A DNA stretch of 55,252 bases from Pelagibacterales bacterium SAG-MED49 (GCA_014653365.1 JACWEQ010000006.1:1-55252), one strand, 5' to 3'. Positions 8,960-17,625 are shown, numbered from the stretch's first letter. Program-made: numbers and translations. Notes: generated by a model not told the origin, from the letters alone.

Positions 8960-9679
8960 ATGACTAAAAAAGTGATAAATCAAAAAGGCAAATTAGACGA
9001 GGAATTAATAAATACAATACAGCCAAACTTTATATTTAAAGATAAACCCATGAATAGATTTAATATTGTTGAAAATACTCATGATAATAATCAAACAGAT
9101 AAATTAGAATTATTAGAGAAATTAAAACAACAAATAAATTCAATCGAAAATTGTAATTTAAAAGAAAATTCTCAAAATCTTGTTCTTGGTGATGGGAATA
9201 TAAATAGTCCAGTTATGTTAATTGGAGAAGCTCCAGGCATTGAAGAGGATAAATCCAGCAAAACATTTAAAGGAGAAGTTGGAGAATTATTGAATAAAAT
9301 GCTACTAGCAATTGAAATTAAAAGACAAAATATTTATTGCAGTTATGCAATAAACTTTAGGCCTCCTGAAGATAGAAAGCCTACATCTCAAGAAATAAAA
9401 AGATATTCGGTTTTCTTAAAAGAGCATATCTCAATCATTAATCCAAAAATTATTATTTTAATGGGTAGTTCGGCAATGGAAGCAGTAACAGGAATTAATA
9501 GCAAAATATCGTCTGAAAGAGGAAAATGGCAAGAAACAATATTAAAAAATAAAACTTATCCTGTAATGATATCATTTAATCCATCTTACCTAATTAGATT
9601 TCCAGAAAATAAGAAATATTCATGGGAAGATTTAAAAAAGATTAAAAAGAAAATTACTGAAATGGAGATTGTCATTTAA
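8960..9679 (+). CDS. Uracil-DNA glycosylase, family 4-like, with changed motifs
   Basis: Uracil-DNA glycosylases of this superfamily remove uracil from DNA. The 239-residue protein has motif 1 as GEAPGIEED and the family-typical RPPEDRKPTSQEI block. Two departures stand out. The motif that is usually HPA/HPS followed by YLL reads FNPSYLI, with Asn207 in place of His. The cysteines that bind a 4Fe-4S cluster in classical family-4 enzymes are not there: the position before RPP is Asn-Phe, the later one is Tyr, and only one N-terminal Cys (ENCNL) is seen. The first 50 or so residues are a variable extension. Activity is likely but not certain. It is divergent from the TPR gene, with 11 bases between them. 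Confidence 0.85.
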   Translation: MTKKVINQKGKLDEELINTIQPNFIFKDKPMNRFNIVENTHDNNQTDKLELLEKLKQQINSIENCNLKENSQNLVLGDGNINSPVMLIGEAPGIEEDKSSKTFKGEVGELLNKMLLAIEIKRQNIYCSYAINFRPPEDRKPTSQEIKRYSVFLKEHISIINPKIIILMGSSAMEAVTGINSKISSERGKWQETILKNKTYPVMISFNPSYLIRFPENKKYSWEDLKKIKKKITEMEIVI

Positions 9680-9685
9680 GTTGAT

Positions 9686-9820
9686 ATGATTGGATTATAT
9701 AAAAGATATATTTCTTGGTGGGGGAAAAAACTTAAAATTTCTAATTATGGTCTACTATGGGTTTCTTTTATAAAGGGAGTGTTAGTTGGACTATTAATTT
9801 ATCACTTCATAATGATTTAA
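9686..9820 (+). CDS. Small membrane protein, 44 residues
   Basis: An ATG at 9686 opens a 44-codon frame ending at 9820, directly before the rnhB ATG at 9821. The start MIGLYKRYISWWGKKLKIS is basic and aromatic, and about residues 21-44 (LLWVSFIKGVLVGLLIYHFIMI) form one transmembrane helix. The exact fit between udg and rnhB, with a six-base gap upstream and zero downstream, supports a real translated gene in the same operon. I do not recognise a family; orientation would be N-terminus in the cytoplasm by the positive-inside rule. Confidence 0.65.
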   Translation: MIGLYKRYISWWGKKLKISNYGLLWVSFIKGVLVGLLIYHFIMI

Positions 9821-10393
9821 ATGAAAATTACAGCTGGTGTAGACGAGGTCGGAAGAGGAAGTCTAATAGGACCAGTTTATGCAGCAGCAGTAATTTTAAA
9901 TAAAAAAATCAATAAAAAATTATTAAAAGACTCTAAAACTATCAGTAAAAATAAAAGAGAATTATTATCAAACTATATACAAAAAAATTCTATTTGGTCG
10001 GTTGGGAAAGCATCAGTCAAAGAAATAGATAAGATCAATATCTTGCAAGCAAGTTTACTTGCAATGAAAAGAGCTATCAAAAAACTTAAAAAAAAACCAT
10101 CGCATGTTTTAATTGATGGAAATAAAATTCCTGATTTAAAAAATTATGATTTAAAAGCAATAATTAAAGGTGATCAAAAAATAGCTTCTATCTCTGCAGC
10201 ATCAATTGTTGCTAAAGTTGCCAGAGATAAATTCATAACTACATTGGCTAAGAAAAATAAAGGATATGGTTGGGATCAAAATTTTGGATATGGAACAAAG
10301 CAACATTTAAAAGCTATTAAAAAACTTGGTATCAATAAACATCATAGAAAAACCTTCTCTCCTATATCAAAATTTAAGACACACAATATCTAG
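9821..10393 (+). CDS. rnhB: Ribonuclease HII
   Basis: RNase HII cuts RNA in RNA-DNA hybrids and starts removal of single ribonucleotides from DNA. The 190-residue protein begins GVDEVGRGSLIGPVYAAAVIL, carrying the first two acidic catalytic residues. It continues with VLIDGNKIP and the KGDQKIASISAASIVAKVARD block (further acidic residue and conserved Lys/Ser). The tail GYGWDQNFGYGTKQHLKAIKKLG and HHRKTFSP is the family C-terminal signature. The window also encodes RNase HI (25928-26353), so both types are present. Confidence 0.97.
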   Translation: MKITAGVDEVGRGSLIGPVYAAAVILNKKINKKLLKDSKTISKNKRELLSNYIQKNSIWSVGKASVKEIDKINILQASLLAMKRAIKKLKKKPSHVLIDGNKIPDLKNYDLKAIIKGDQKIASISAASIVAKVARDKFITTLAKKNKGYGWDQNFGYGTKQHLKAIKKLGINKHHRKTFSPISKFKTHNI

Positions 10394-10420
10394 TTACCTA
10401 CTTTTAAATTAGCACAAATC

Positions 10421-10469
10421 GAATCCAGTTAATTCAATCTCAGGTTGACCCAAGAATTCAATTGGAGTC
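10421..10469 (+). promoter_or_regulatory. Two GANTC sites just upstream of ccrM
   Basis: GAATC lies at 10421-10425 and GAGTC at 10465-10469, both inside the 92 bases between rnhB and the chosen ccrM start. GANTC is the target of CcrM itself. In Caulobacter, GANTC sites in the ccrM leader tie its transcription to methylation state. Whether the same feedback exists here is inference; the sites are directly visible. Confidence 0.45.
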
Positions 10470-10485
10470 TAATTACTTCATACAA

Positions 10486-11556
10486 ATGAAAGCTGATTTT
10501 AAAAATAAAATTATTAACGGAGACAGTCTCGAGGAATTAAAAAAAATTCCAAGTGAAACTTTTGATTTAGTTTTTGCAGACCCTCCATACAATTTGCAGT
10601 TAAAAGGTGAGCTTACTAGACCAGACAGATCTAAAGTCAGTGCTGTAAATGATAAATGGGATCAATTTGAAAATTTTAAAAAATATGACGAGTTTACATA
10701 CGCATGGTTAGCTGAGTGCAAAAGAGTTTTAAAAAAAGATGGAGCCATCTGGGTCATAGGTAGTTATCACAATATTTTTAGATTGGGTACTGCCATTCAA
10801 AATTTAGGATTCTGGATTTTAAATGATGTGATATGGAATAAAAATAATCCAATGCCTAATTTTAGAGGAACACGATTTACAAATGCTCATGAAACATTAA
10901 TCTGGGCATCAAAGAGTGAAAAATCAAAATATACTTTTAATTATCAATCATTAAAATGTTTAAATGATGACCTGCAAATGAGATCTAACTGGAATTTACC
11001 AATCTGCAGTGGCTCAGAAAGACTTAAAAAAAATGGCAAAAAAGTACATTCAACCCAAAAACCAGAGTCTCTATTGCATAGGGTTTTATTAGCATCATCT
11101 AATAAAGATGACATGATTTTAGATCCATTTTTAGGATCAGGAACAACAGCCACTGTAGCAAAAAGATTAGGTCGGAATTATTATGGTGTAGAAAAAGAAA
11201 AAAATTATTTTAAAGCAGCTGAACAAAGATTAAAAATTACAAAACCTATTGAAGATAATTACTTAGATACTTTAATAAATAATAGATCTAAACCAAGAAT
11301 ACCTTTTGGTTCACTAGTAGAGCTTGGCATAATCAAGCCTGGTACAAATATTTTTGATAATAAAAAAAAAATTACCGCAAGAATTATGGCTGATGGAAGT
11401 ATTAAGCATGAACAAACTGAAGGATCTATTCATAAAGTTGCAGCAACAATTTTAGGAGCTGAAAGTTGTAATGGCTGGACTTATTGGCATTGTGATATTA
11501 ATGGAAAAATACTTCCAATAGATTATCTAAGACAAAGATTAATTTCAAAAAATTAA
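10486..11556 (+). CDS. ccrM: CcrM-type adenine DNA methyltransferase (GANTC)
   Basis: CcrM methylates the A of GANTC and is cell-cycle linked in Alphaproteobacteria. From the ATG at 10486 the protein has 356 residues and begins like other CcrM proteins (IINGDSLEELKKIPSETFDLVFADPPYNLQL), with the catalytic DPPY at about 32-35. The SAM-binding motif DPFLGSGTT follows in the beta-class order. The C-terminal 90 or so residues form the RAMA domain typical of CcrM (GIIKPGT to GWTYWH). A TTG eight codons upstream could start a slightly longer form, but the ATG matches family starts better. It overlaps the next gene tail to tail by four bases. Confidence 0.95.
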   Translation: MKADFKNKIINGDSLEELKKIPSETFDLVFADPPYNLQLKGELTRPDRSKVSAVNDKWDQFENFKKYDEFTYAWLAECKRVLKKDGAIWVIGSYHNIFRLGTAIQNLGFWILNDVIWNKNNPMPNFRGTRFTNAHETLIWASKSEKSKYTFNYQSLKCLNDDLQMRSNWNLPICSGSERLKKNGKKVHSTQKPESLLHRVLLASSNKDDMILDPFLGSGTTATVAKRLGRNYYGVEKEKNYFKAAEQRLKITKPIEDNYLDTLINNRSKPRIPFGSLVELGIIKPGTNIFDNKKKITARIMADGSIKHEQTEGSIHKVAATILGAESCNGWTYWHCDINGKILPIDYLRQRLISKN

Positions 11557-12704
11557 TTCTTATAAATTTTACCCAGATAATTTTCTAAGAATTTCTTGTT
11601 CTTTGTTAGTAACTTTAAACTGAGATTTCTAAAAAAAACTATGAGGGGGTTGGATACGTGAAAAGCAAATTGATTTAGTTTTGATCTATTATTAATCATT
11701 TTTACTTTTGTAACTCTGTTGTTATAGAAATTATTTTTATTAGTCATAATATCATCAAACAAGTCTGAGCCACTTTCGATAGATTGAGAAGCTCCTTGAG
11801 CAAATGATGGTGGAAAAGCAAAAAAAGCATCTCCAATTAAAGAGATATTGTTGCCTGGTTTAAGATAGCCTTTGCTAACGAAAACTGGAAAGCATTTGAA
11901 GTTATTAAGATTATCTAAAATATTTGCAGAAATTTTATTTTGTAATTTATCTTTAATACTCTGAATGAAACCCTCGTCTTTAAAAAGACCATAATTATCA
12001 AGCTCATTTGCTGTTAATTTGTATTTTAAAACTCCAATAAAATTAAAAGCTTCATTGTCGTTATTTACTGGATAAATTACGTAATGAAAATTATTACCCA
12101 TAAATAAAGAAATATTTTTTTCATTTAAATTATTAAGGTTTTTTCTTGAAATATTACCTCTAATTGCAATTGAATTATTATAAGTAGGTTTTATTTCATT
12201 ATTAGAAATTAAAGATTTACCTTTAGAAAATACACCGTCAGAAATAATTAAATGATCATAAATTACTTTAATACTTTTATTAAAAGTTAAAATTATTTGA
12301 CTATTATTTTTTTCAATTTTTTCAATATTATGATCATATTTGATTATATTATCCTCCAATTGATCTTTTAAAAATTCAACTAATTTAGACCTTTGCAGCG
12401 TTGTGTACTTACAATTTTCGGAATTAAACTCTGAAATATTTAGATCACATATTTTTTTTTCTTGATTAATTTCATAAAAATCAATTTTTTTAGGGTTAAA
12501 TTTATCTTTGCTTTCTAAAGTATTAAATCCAATTCTATTAAGAAGTTTAATGCTGTTTGTTGATAGCTGTATTCCATATCCTTCGTCTAGATTAATTGAG
12601 GTATTTTTTTCATAAATAGTTACCTTGTAATCAAGATTTTCTTTAAATAAATTTGCAACAAATAGACCTGAAATACCTGCTCCTATAACTGCAATTTTTT
12701 TCAT
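11553..12704 (-). CDS. FAD-dependent aromatic-ring monooxygenase family protein
   Basis: The 383-residue protein has the Rossmann FAD motif GAGISGLFVANLF at about 8-20. A GYGIQLSTNSIKLLNRIG segment is typical of the UbiH/salicylate-hydroxylase class, and the second FAD motif is LIGDAFFAFPPSFAQGASQSIE. Such enzymes hydroxylate aromatic or quinone-like substrates using NAD(P)H and O2. The substrate cannot be told from sequence; ubiquinone ring hydroxylation is one possibility. The start overlaps the end of mutY by four bases, so the pair is probably co-transcribed. Confidence 0.85.
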   Translation of the reverse strand: MKKIAVIGAGISGLFVANLFKENLDYKVTIYEKNTSINLDEGYGIQLSTNSIKLLNRIGFNTLESKDKFNPKKIDFYEINQEKKICDLNISEFNSENCKYTTLQRSKLVEFLKDQLEDNIIKYDHNIEKIEKNNSQIILTFNKSIKVIYDHLIISDGVFSKGKSLISNNEIKPTYNNSIAIRGNISRKNLNNLNEKNISLFMGNNFHYVIYPVNNDNEAFNFIGVLKYKLTANELDNYGLFKDEGFIQSIKDKLQNKISANILDNLNNFKCFPVFVSKGYLKPGNNISLIGDAFFAFPPSFAQGASQSIESGSDLFDDIMTNKNNFYNNRVTKVKMINNRSKLNQFAFHVSNPLIVFFRNLSLKLLTKNKKFLENYLGKIYKN

Positions 12705-13684
12705 TTATGACTTTCCAAGTATGTAACAATCTTTTTTGTAAAAGTTGGCAAAGTATAGTTTTTTAATTTTTTAGGATCAATCCAATATGAAAACGGAATT
12801 GGTTTGGTGATCTTATCATTTTTAATTTCAATATTCATATTCATATTAGACATTTTAAAATTTAAATTTTGATTAAAGTTTTTAGGTCTAATTAATTCCT
12901 GCATTGGAAAAATATTAAAATTTTTTAAAAAATTAAAGTTTCTATTTTTTACTAATAAATATTTATCATTTTTTTTATAAACTTTGAGTAAAAAATATTT
13001 ATCTTTATTAGTTTTTTTAATTTTATTTAAAACAAAATCTTTCTTAGCAAAGGATTTACATTTTTTAGAGATTGGACATTTTTCACAAAGAGGATTATTG
13101 TGTCTACAGATTAGTGCACCTAATTCCATTAGTGCCTGAGCATAATCACTAGATCTATTTGATTTTCCTAAAACTTTTTTGCTTTTAATTAAGTTATCTT
13201 TTTGTATTTGATTTTCTTTCTTTAAGTATAGATATCTTTTTAAAACTCTTTCAACATTACCATCTAATGGAATAAAAGGTTTATTAAATGCGATAGCTGA
13301 TATTGCGCTTGCAGTATAGTCTCCAATACCAGGTAATGATTTTAAATCTAAAAAATTATCAGGTAATCTTTTATTAAAATTTTTAATAATGACTTGAGCA
13401 GTTTTTTTTAAATTTCTAACTCTTGAATAATATCCAAGACCCTCCCAAAGCTTAATGAGTTTTCGATTTTCGAAACTAGCTAAAGTTTCTAGATCTGGAA
13501 TATTTTTAATAAACCGATTGAAATAAGGTATCACTGTTACAACTTGAGTTTGTTGAAGCATAAATTCACTGACTAAAGTGTAATATTGCCTTTTTTTTGA
13601 AGAGGTTTTTTTTCGCCAAGGCAATGATCTTTTATTAATATCATACCAATTAAGAATTTTATTTGTTATTATCTGATCTTTCAT
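12701..13684 (-). CDS. mutY: A/G-specific adenine DNA glycosylase
   Basis: MutY removes adenine mispaired with 8-oxoguanine or G. The head has SLPWRK, EFMLQQTQV (catalytic Glu), the helix-hairpin-helix LPGIGDYTASAISAIAF and the catalytic Asp in PLDGNVERV. The 4Fe-4S ligands are C-x6-C-x2-C-x5-C in ICRHNNPLCEKCPISKKC. The C-terminal 8-oxoG-recognition (NUDIX-like) part is short and divergent. I chose the ATG at 13682-13684 (327 residues). A frame 15 codons longer exists but would run into the divergent gene, and MKDQIITNKILNWYD fits the family start. Confidence 0.95.
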   Translation of the reverse strand: MKDQIITNKILNWYDINKRSLPWRKKTSSKKRQYYTLVSEFMLQQTQVVTVIPYFNRFIKNIPDLETLASFENRKLIKLWEGLGYYSRVRNLKKTAQVIIKNFNKRLPDNFLDLKSLPGIGDYTASAISAIAFNKPFIPLDGNVERVLKRYLYLKKENQIQKDNLIKSKKVLGKSNRSSDYAQALMELGALICRHNNPLCEKCPISKKCKSFAKKDFVLNKIKKTNKDKYFLLKVYKKNDKYLLVKNRNFNFLKNFNIFPMQELIRPKNFNQNLNFKMSNMNMNIEIKNDKITKPIPFSYWIDPKKLKNYTLPTFTKKIVTYLESHK

Positions 13685-14173
13685 ATGCAATTTAAAAATA
13701 ATACTAAGCGTGGAAATGTAACCATTCAAGGTTTAAGATCTTTTAAAGACACTTTACCTAAAAATATAAAAAAAATCATTAATAAGAAGGGTCATATTTA
13801 TTCTGAAACACTTGGTAACTGGAGATATATTGTTGGAGATGAATTATTTAAAGTTTGTTATCCAAAAACATTCAAAAACTCTAATAGGTTTGGGGTTAGC
13901 ACCTTATTGGTAATGGTAAAAAGAGGGCATGAGGTTGATTTGGAATATTCTAAAAAAGAAATTTTAGATAAAATGAATAGTTTTTTTGGTTATTCAGTAA
14001 TAGAAAAGCTCAAATTTATTAGCTTTGATGATGAGCAAAAAATCTTTGTAAAAAAAGAGACTGGCCAAGAAAATGTCGCAATTAATAAATACCAAAGTAA
14101 AATTAATGATGTTAAGAATGATAAAGTTAAAAAGTCACTTATTGAATTAACCAAAGTATTTAAAGAAAAATGA
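13685..14173 (+). CDS. DUF721 / DciA-like protein
   Basis: The 162-residue protein matches the DUF721 family. DciA, its studied member, loads the replicative helicase DnaB in bacteria that lack DnaC. The segment GNWRYIVGDELFKVCYPKTF followed by a small beta-strand core (VSTLLVMVKRGHEVDLEY) fits the conserved KH-like fold. The mutY-DUF721-dsbA-smc order is common in Alphaproteobacteria, which supports the call. Its ATG abuts the divergent mutY ATG exactly (CATATG), so there is no intergenic space on this side. It overlaps the dsbA-like start by four bases. Confidence 0.8.
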   Translation: MQFKNNTKRGNVTIQGLRSFKDTLPKNIKKIINKKGHIYSETLGNWRYIVGDELFKVCYPKTFKNSNRFGVSTLLVMVKRGHEVDLEYSKKEILDKMNSFFGYSVIEKLKFISFDDEQKIFVKKETGQENVAINKYQSKINDVKNDKVKKSLIELTKVFKEK

Positions 14174-14748
14174 AAAAAATTCTAATTTTTATAACAATAT
14201 TTTTTAGCACAATTACAATTGTAAATGCAGATGAGATGAAAAGAATTGTTGTAGGCAATGAAGATGCAAAAATAACCATTATTGCTTTTGAATCATTAAC
14301 CTGTAGTTACTGTGCAAATTTTCATAAAGACGTATATCCGCAACTTAAAAAAGATTATCTAGATACTGGTTTAGCCAAAATTGAATTTAGACACTTTCCT
14401 TTGGATATAGCTGCTTTTAATGCTGCAAAAATTTCACAATGTAAAAATGATGGTGATTCGAAAATATTAAATAGTTTATATGCAAATCAACAAAAATGGG
14501 TCAAAGGTAGTTCAGCTGAAGAAGCAAATAAGAACCTTGAAAAATTTTTAAATAATGAGGGGTTTGATGTTGATTTTAAAACCTGCTTAAACAACCAAGA
14601 AATTGAGGATTTTGTTTTAAATGATAGAATCGATGGTGTTAAAAACTACAAGGTTAATTCTACCCCTACGATAATAATTAATGATGCAAAGTTTGAAAAA
14701 ACTCTCAATTACAAAAATTTAAAAAAAGCTCTAGAAAAACTGATATAA
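14170..14748 (+). CDS. DsbA-like periplasmic thiol:disulfide oxidoreductase
   Basis: The 192-residue protein has a signal peptide (about 1-20, ending VNA) and a thioredoxin-type active site CSYC at 45-48 in ESLTCSYCANFH. A cis-Pro loop is seen in NSTPTIIIND. This is the DsbA/DsbG-like Thioredoxin_4 family, which forms or reshuffles disulfides in exported proteins. That fits the c-type cytochromes and other exported Cys proteins encoded nearby. It lies between dciA-like and smc with an ATGA-type overlap upstream. Confidence 0.88.
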   Translation: MKKILIFITIFFSTITIVNADEMKRIVVGNEDAKITIIAFESLTCSYCANFHKDVYPQLKKDYLDTGLAKIEFRHFPLDIAAFNAAKISQCKNDGDSKILNSLYANQQKWVKGSSAEEANKNLEKFLNNEGFDVDFKTCLNNQEIEDFVLNDRIDGVKNYKVNSTPTIIINDAKFEKTLNYKNLKKALEKLI

Positions 14749-14756
14749 GTTAGTGC

Positions 14757-17330
14757 ATGGAGTTTAAAAAAATCCAACTTAATGGATTTAAATCTTTTGC
14801 AGATAAAACAAATTTTCTAATTGAAGAAGGTCTAACAGGGATTGTGGGTCCAAATGGATGTGGAAAATCAAATATTGTTGAGTCTTTAAGGTGGGCTATG
14901 GGGGAAACCTCTGCAAAAAGTATGAGGGGTTCTGGAATGGAAGATGTAATTTTTTCAGGTACATCAAACAAGGCCTCTAAAAATATTGCTGAAGTTTCTA
15001 TTGATCTAGATAACAAAAATAATGAAGGGCCAGTTCAATACCGTGAATTTGATAAAATTAATGTTAAAAGAAAGATAGAAAAAGACAAAGGTTCAAAGTT
15101 TTTTATTAACGATAAAGAGGTTAGAGCAAGAGATGCTCAAATGTTTTTTGCAGATCTATCAACCGGTGCTCACTCACCTTCAATGATTAGTCAAGGACGT
15201 ATTGGATCTTTAGTGACAGCAAAGCCAACTGATCGAAGAGCTATTTTGGAAGAGGCTGCTGGTATTTCAGGTTTACATGTTAGAAGACACGAAGCAGAAT
15301 TAAGATTAGGAGCAGCAGAAAACAATCTTAAAAGAGCAGATGAACTTAGAAGACAACAAGAAAGACAATTAGCTAATCTTCAAAAACAAGCTGAAGAAGC
15401 TACGAAATATAAATTAATTACTGGAGAAATAAAAAAAATTGAAGCTGGGCTGTATTATTTAAAATTACTAGAAATTGGTAAAGAAAAAAAAATTGAAAAT
15501 GAAATTAATAATAAAGCTGAGGAAGAAGTTGAGGGTTTTAACAGTAAAATTTCTGAACTTGAAAACTTAATTAAATTAGCAACAGATAAAGTTTCACCTC
15601 TTCGGGAAAAAAATATAGAGAACTTATCTAGAATTCAAAGACTTAATCTTGAACTTCAAAGTCTTGACGAAGAAAACATTAGAATTCAAGATGAAATTGA
15701 AAGTATTAAAAAATCAATTCAAACTCTTGACGAGGATATATCTAGAGAAAGAGGAATTATAATTGATGCAAATTCAAACGAAAAGAGACTTAAGGAAGAA
15801 AAAACAGATCTAATAAATATAGATTCAAAATATTTTGAAACTGAAAAACTGTCAAACGATGAATTAGAGAGCGCAAAGAGAGAGCTTAAAAAAGAACAGG
15901 AAGCAGTAGATGAAATTGTTAGTACTATTGCTGAGGGGACCTTAAATATAAGTATTGGACCAATTAAAAATGTTAAAAGTTCTATAATTAGAGTGAAAGA
16001 ATTAATTGATAGTAACGAAATAAATCAAGCTGTAACCCTACTAGACAGGTGTAATATGGAGCTAGATAATTTTTTAAGTGATTTAAAAAATGAAAAAAGT
16101 AGAGGTGAGCTATTAAGTGTAAATAAAAAATCACAAAATATAAAACTACTTCAAGAAAAATATGCTGACGCATATAGTAAAAATCAATCTATTAAAAACG
16201 AGTCTATTAAGCGTAATGAAAGAATTAAAACTATTGAAACTGAAATTGAAAGTTGGAAAAATTTACTAGCCAATTCAGAAAAGATGGTTGCAGAGTTAAC
16301 AGAAAGAAAAAATAAATTTACAGTACAATTAACAGAATTAGATAATCAGCCAAAAGTTCAAGCTGAAAGAAAAGGTCAAATTTCAGAAAACCTTAGAATT
16401 TCAGATAAAGATAAAATTGATAACGATGTAGTTATAGAAGATACTGATCAAACAATTGAGTCATTAAGATCGCAACTAAACGAAATACAAGAGCAATCAA
16501 TTCAAATCAGAGAACGTAAAGCAAGCTCTGGGGCAACTATTGAAGGATTAGAAAAAAGAAAAATTGATCTTTTAGATAGAATAAATTCAGAACTTAATTT
16601 ATCTGAAGAAAATATTTTAGAAAATTCAAATTTAAATGGCGTTGAAGAATTACCTGATGCTGTTGATCAAGAAGATGATTTAGATAAAAAAAAACAAGAA
16701 AGAGAAAAATTAGGATCAGTAAATTTAAAAGCTGATGAAGAAACAAGTAAATATGAAGATGAAATTAAAAAAATGGAACAAGATCGTGCTGACTTAGTAA
16801 CAGCAATTAAAAAATTAAAAGATAGCATTAATGAACTAAACCAAAAAGGAAGGGAAAGACTGATCGAGGCATTCGAAAAAGTAAATAGAAAATTTAATGA
16901 AGTTTACACAAAACTATTCAATGGTGGAAATGCCAAACTGGAATTAGTAGATTCAGACGATCCCTTAGAAGCTGGTTTAGAAATGTTAGTCAGCCCTCCA
17001 GGCAAAAGGCTTCAGTCAATAACTTTATTATCAGGTGGTGAACAGGCACTTACTGCTCTATCTTTAATTTTTGCAGTTTTTTTAACTAACCCATCTCCAA
17101 TTTGTGTATTAGATGAAGTTGATGCACCATTGGATGATGCCAATGTGACAAGATTTTGCAACTTACTAGAAGAGTTAATAAAAATTACAAATACAAAATT
17201 TATTATTGTTACTCATCATGCACTAACGATGTCTAAAATGCACAGACTTTATGGGGTTACTATGCCAGAAAAAGGGATTAGCCAGTTAGTTGCTGTTGAT
17301 TTACAAAAAGCAGAGAGTATGGTTGCTTAA
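14757..17330 (+). CDS. smc: Chromosome segregation ATPase SMC, short form
   Basis: SMC organises and segregates the chromosome. Walker A is GPNGCGKSN (31-39), the Q-loop SQGRIG (145-150), the signature LLSGGEQALTAL (757 on) and Walker B CVLDEVDAPLDD (783 on), so both ATPase half-heads are complete. The total is 857 residues against about 1,150 for most SMCs. Coiled-coil stretches run from about 170 to 385 and 445 to 690. The short piece between them (about 390-440, with GTLNISIGPIKNVKSS and a helical tail) does not show the glycine-rich hinge domain of about 150 residues expected there. The signature has Gln where Lys is common. Frame and ends are intact, so this looks like a compact form rather than a broken gene. 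Confidence 0.93.
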   Translation: MEFKKIQLNGFKSFADKTNFLIEEGLTGIVGPNGCGKSNIVESLRWAMGETSAKSMRGSGMEDVIFSGTSNKASKNIAEVSIDLDNKNNEGPVQYREFDKINVKRKIEKDKGSKFFINDKEVRARDAQMFFADLSTGAHSPSMISQGRIGSLVTAKPTDRRAILEEAAGISGLHVRRHEAELRLGAAENNLKRADELRRQQERQLANLQKQAEEATKYKLITGEIKKIEAGLYYLKLLEIGKEKKIENEINNKAEEEVEGFNSKISELENLIKLATDKVSPLREKNIENLSRIQRLNLELQSLDEENIRIQDEIESIKKSIQTLDEDISRERGIIIDANSNEKRLKEEKTDLINIDSKYFETEKLSNDELESAKRELKKEQEAVDEIVSTIAEGTLNISIGPIKNVKSSIIRVKELIDSNEINQAVTLLDRCNMELDNFLSDLKNEKSRGELLSVNKKSQNIKLLQEKYADAYSKNQSIKNESIKRNERIKTIETEIESWKNLLANSEKMVAELTERKNKFTVQLTELDNQPKVQAERKGQISENLRISDKDKIDNDVVIEDTDQTIESLRSQLNEIQEQSIQIRERKASSGATIEGLEKRKIDLLDRINSELNLSEENILENSNLNGVEELPDAVDQEDDLDKKKQEREKLGSVNLKADEETSKYEDEIKKMEQDRADLVTAIKKLKDSINELNQKGRERLIEAFEKVNRKFNEVYTKLFNGGNAKLELVDSDDPLEAGLEMLVSPPGKRLQSITLLSGGEQALTALSLIFAVFLTNPSPICVLDEVDAPLDDANVTRFCNLLEELIKITNTKFIIVTHHALTMSKMHRLYGVTMPEKGISQLVAVDLQKAESMVA

Positions 17331-17339
17331 ACTATTTAA

Positions 17340-17615
17340 ATGTCAAAAGATCCATTTAAAACTCGCTTAGAGATTGCAAAAGACAAGATTTCAAAGAAAA
17401 ATTTGTACAATAAAAAAGATAATCCATCATCTATCGGAACAGCCTTTAAATTAAGTACTGAATTAGTCTCAGCAGTCGCTGTTGGGACAATTATTGGGTT
17501 TATTTTTGACAAGACCTTTGGTACTAAACCCTGGTTTATATTAATATTTTTTTTTGTGGGTGTGGTTGCAGGAATAACCAATGTAATCAGGTCTGCTAAA
17601 AATATGCAAAAATAG
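17340..17615 (+). CDS. atpI: ATP synthase F0 accessory protein AtpI/AtpZ family
   Basis: The 91-residue protein has a basic N-terminus and two hydrophobic helices (about 40-58 and 64-82) joined by a short FDKTFGTKPW loop. This is the usual look of the small AtpI/AtpZ proteins at the head of alphaproteobacterial F0 operons, which help c-ring assembly or Mg2+ supply. It is followed ten bases later by atpB, which supports the role. Sequence conservation in the family is low, so the call leans on context. Confidence 0.85.
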   Translation: MSKDPFKTRLEIAKDKISKKNLYNKKDNPSSIGTAFKLSTELVSAVAVGTIIGFIFDKTFGTKPWFILIFFFVGVVAGITNVIRSAKNMQK

Positions 17616-17625
17616 TAAAAAATTT

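Noticed and set aside
13685..13729. Longer MutY start 15 codons upstream
   Set aside because: It would lie inside the divergent dciA-like gene, and family starts match the ATG at 13684 better.
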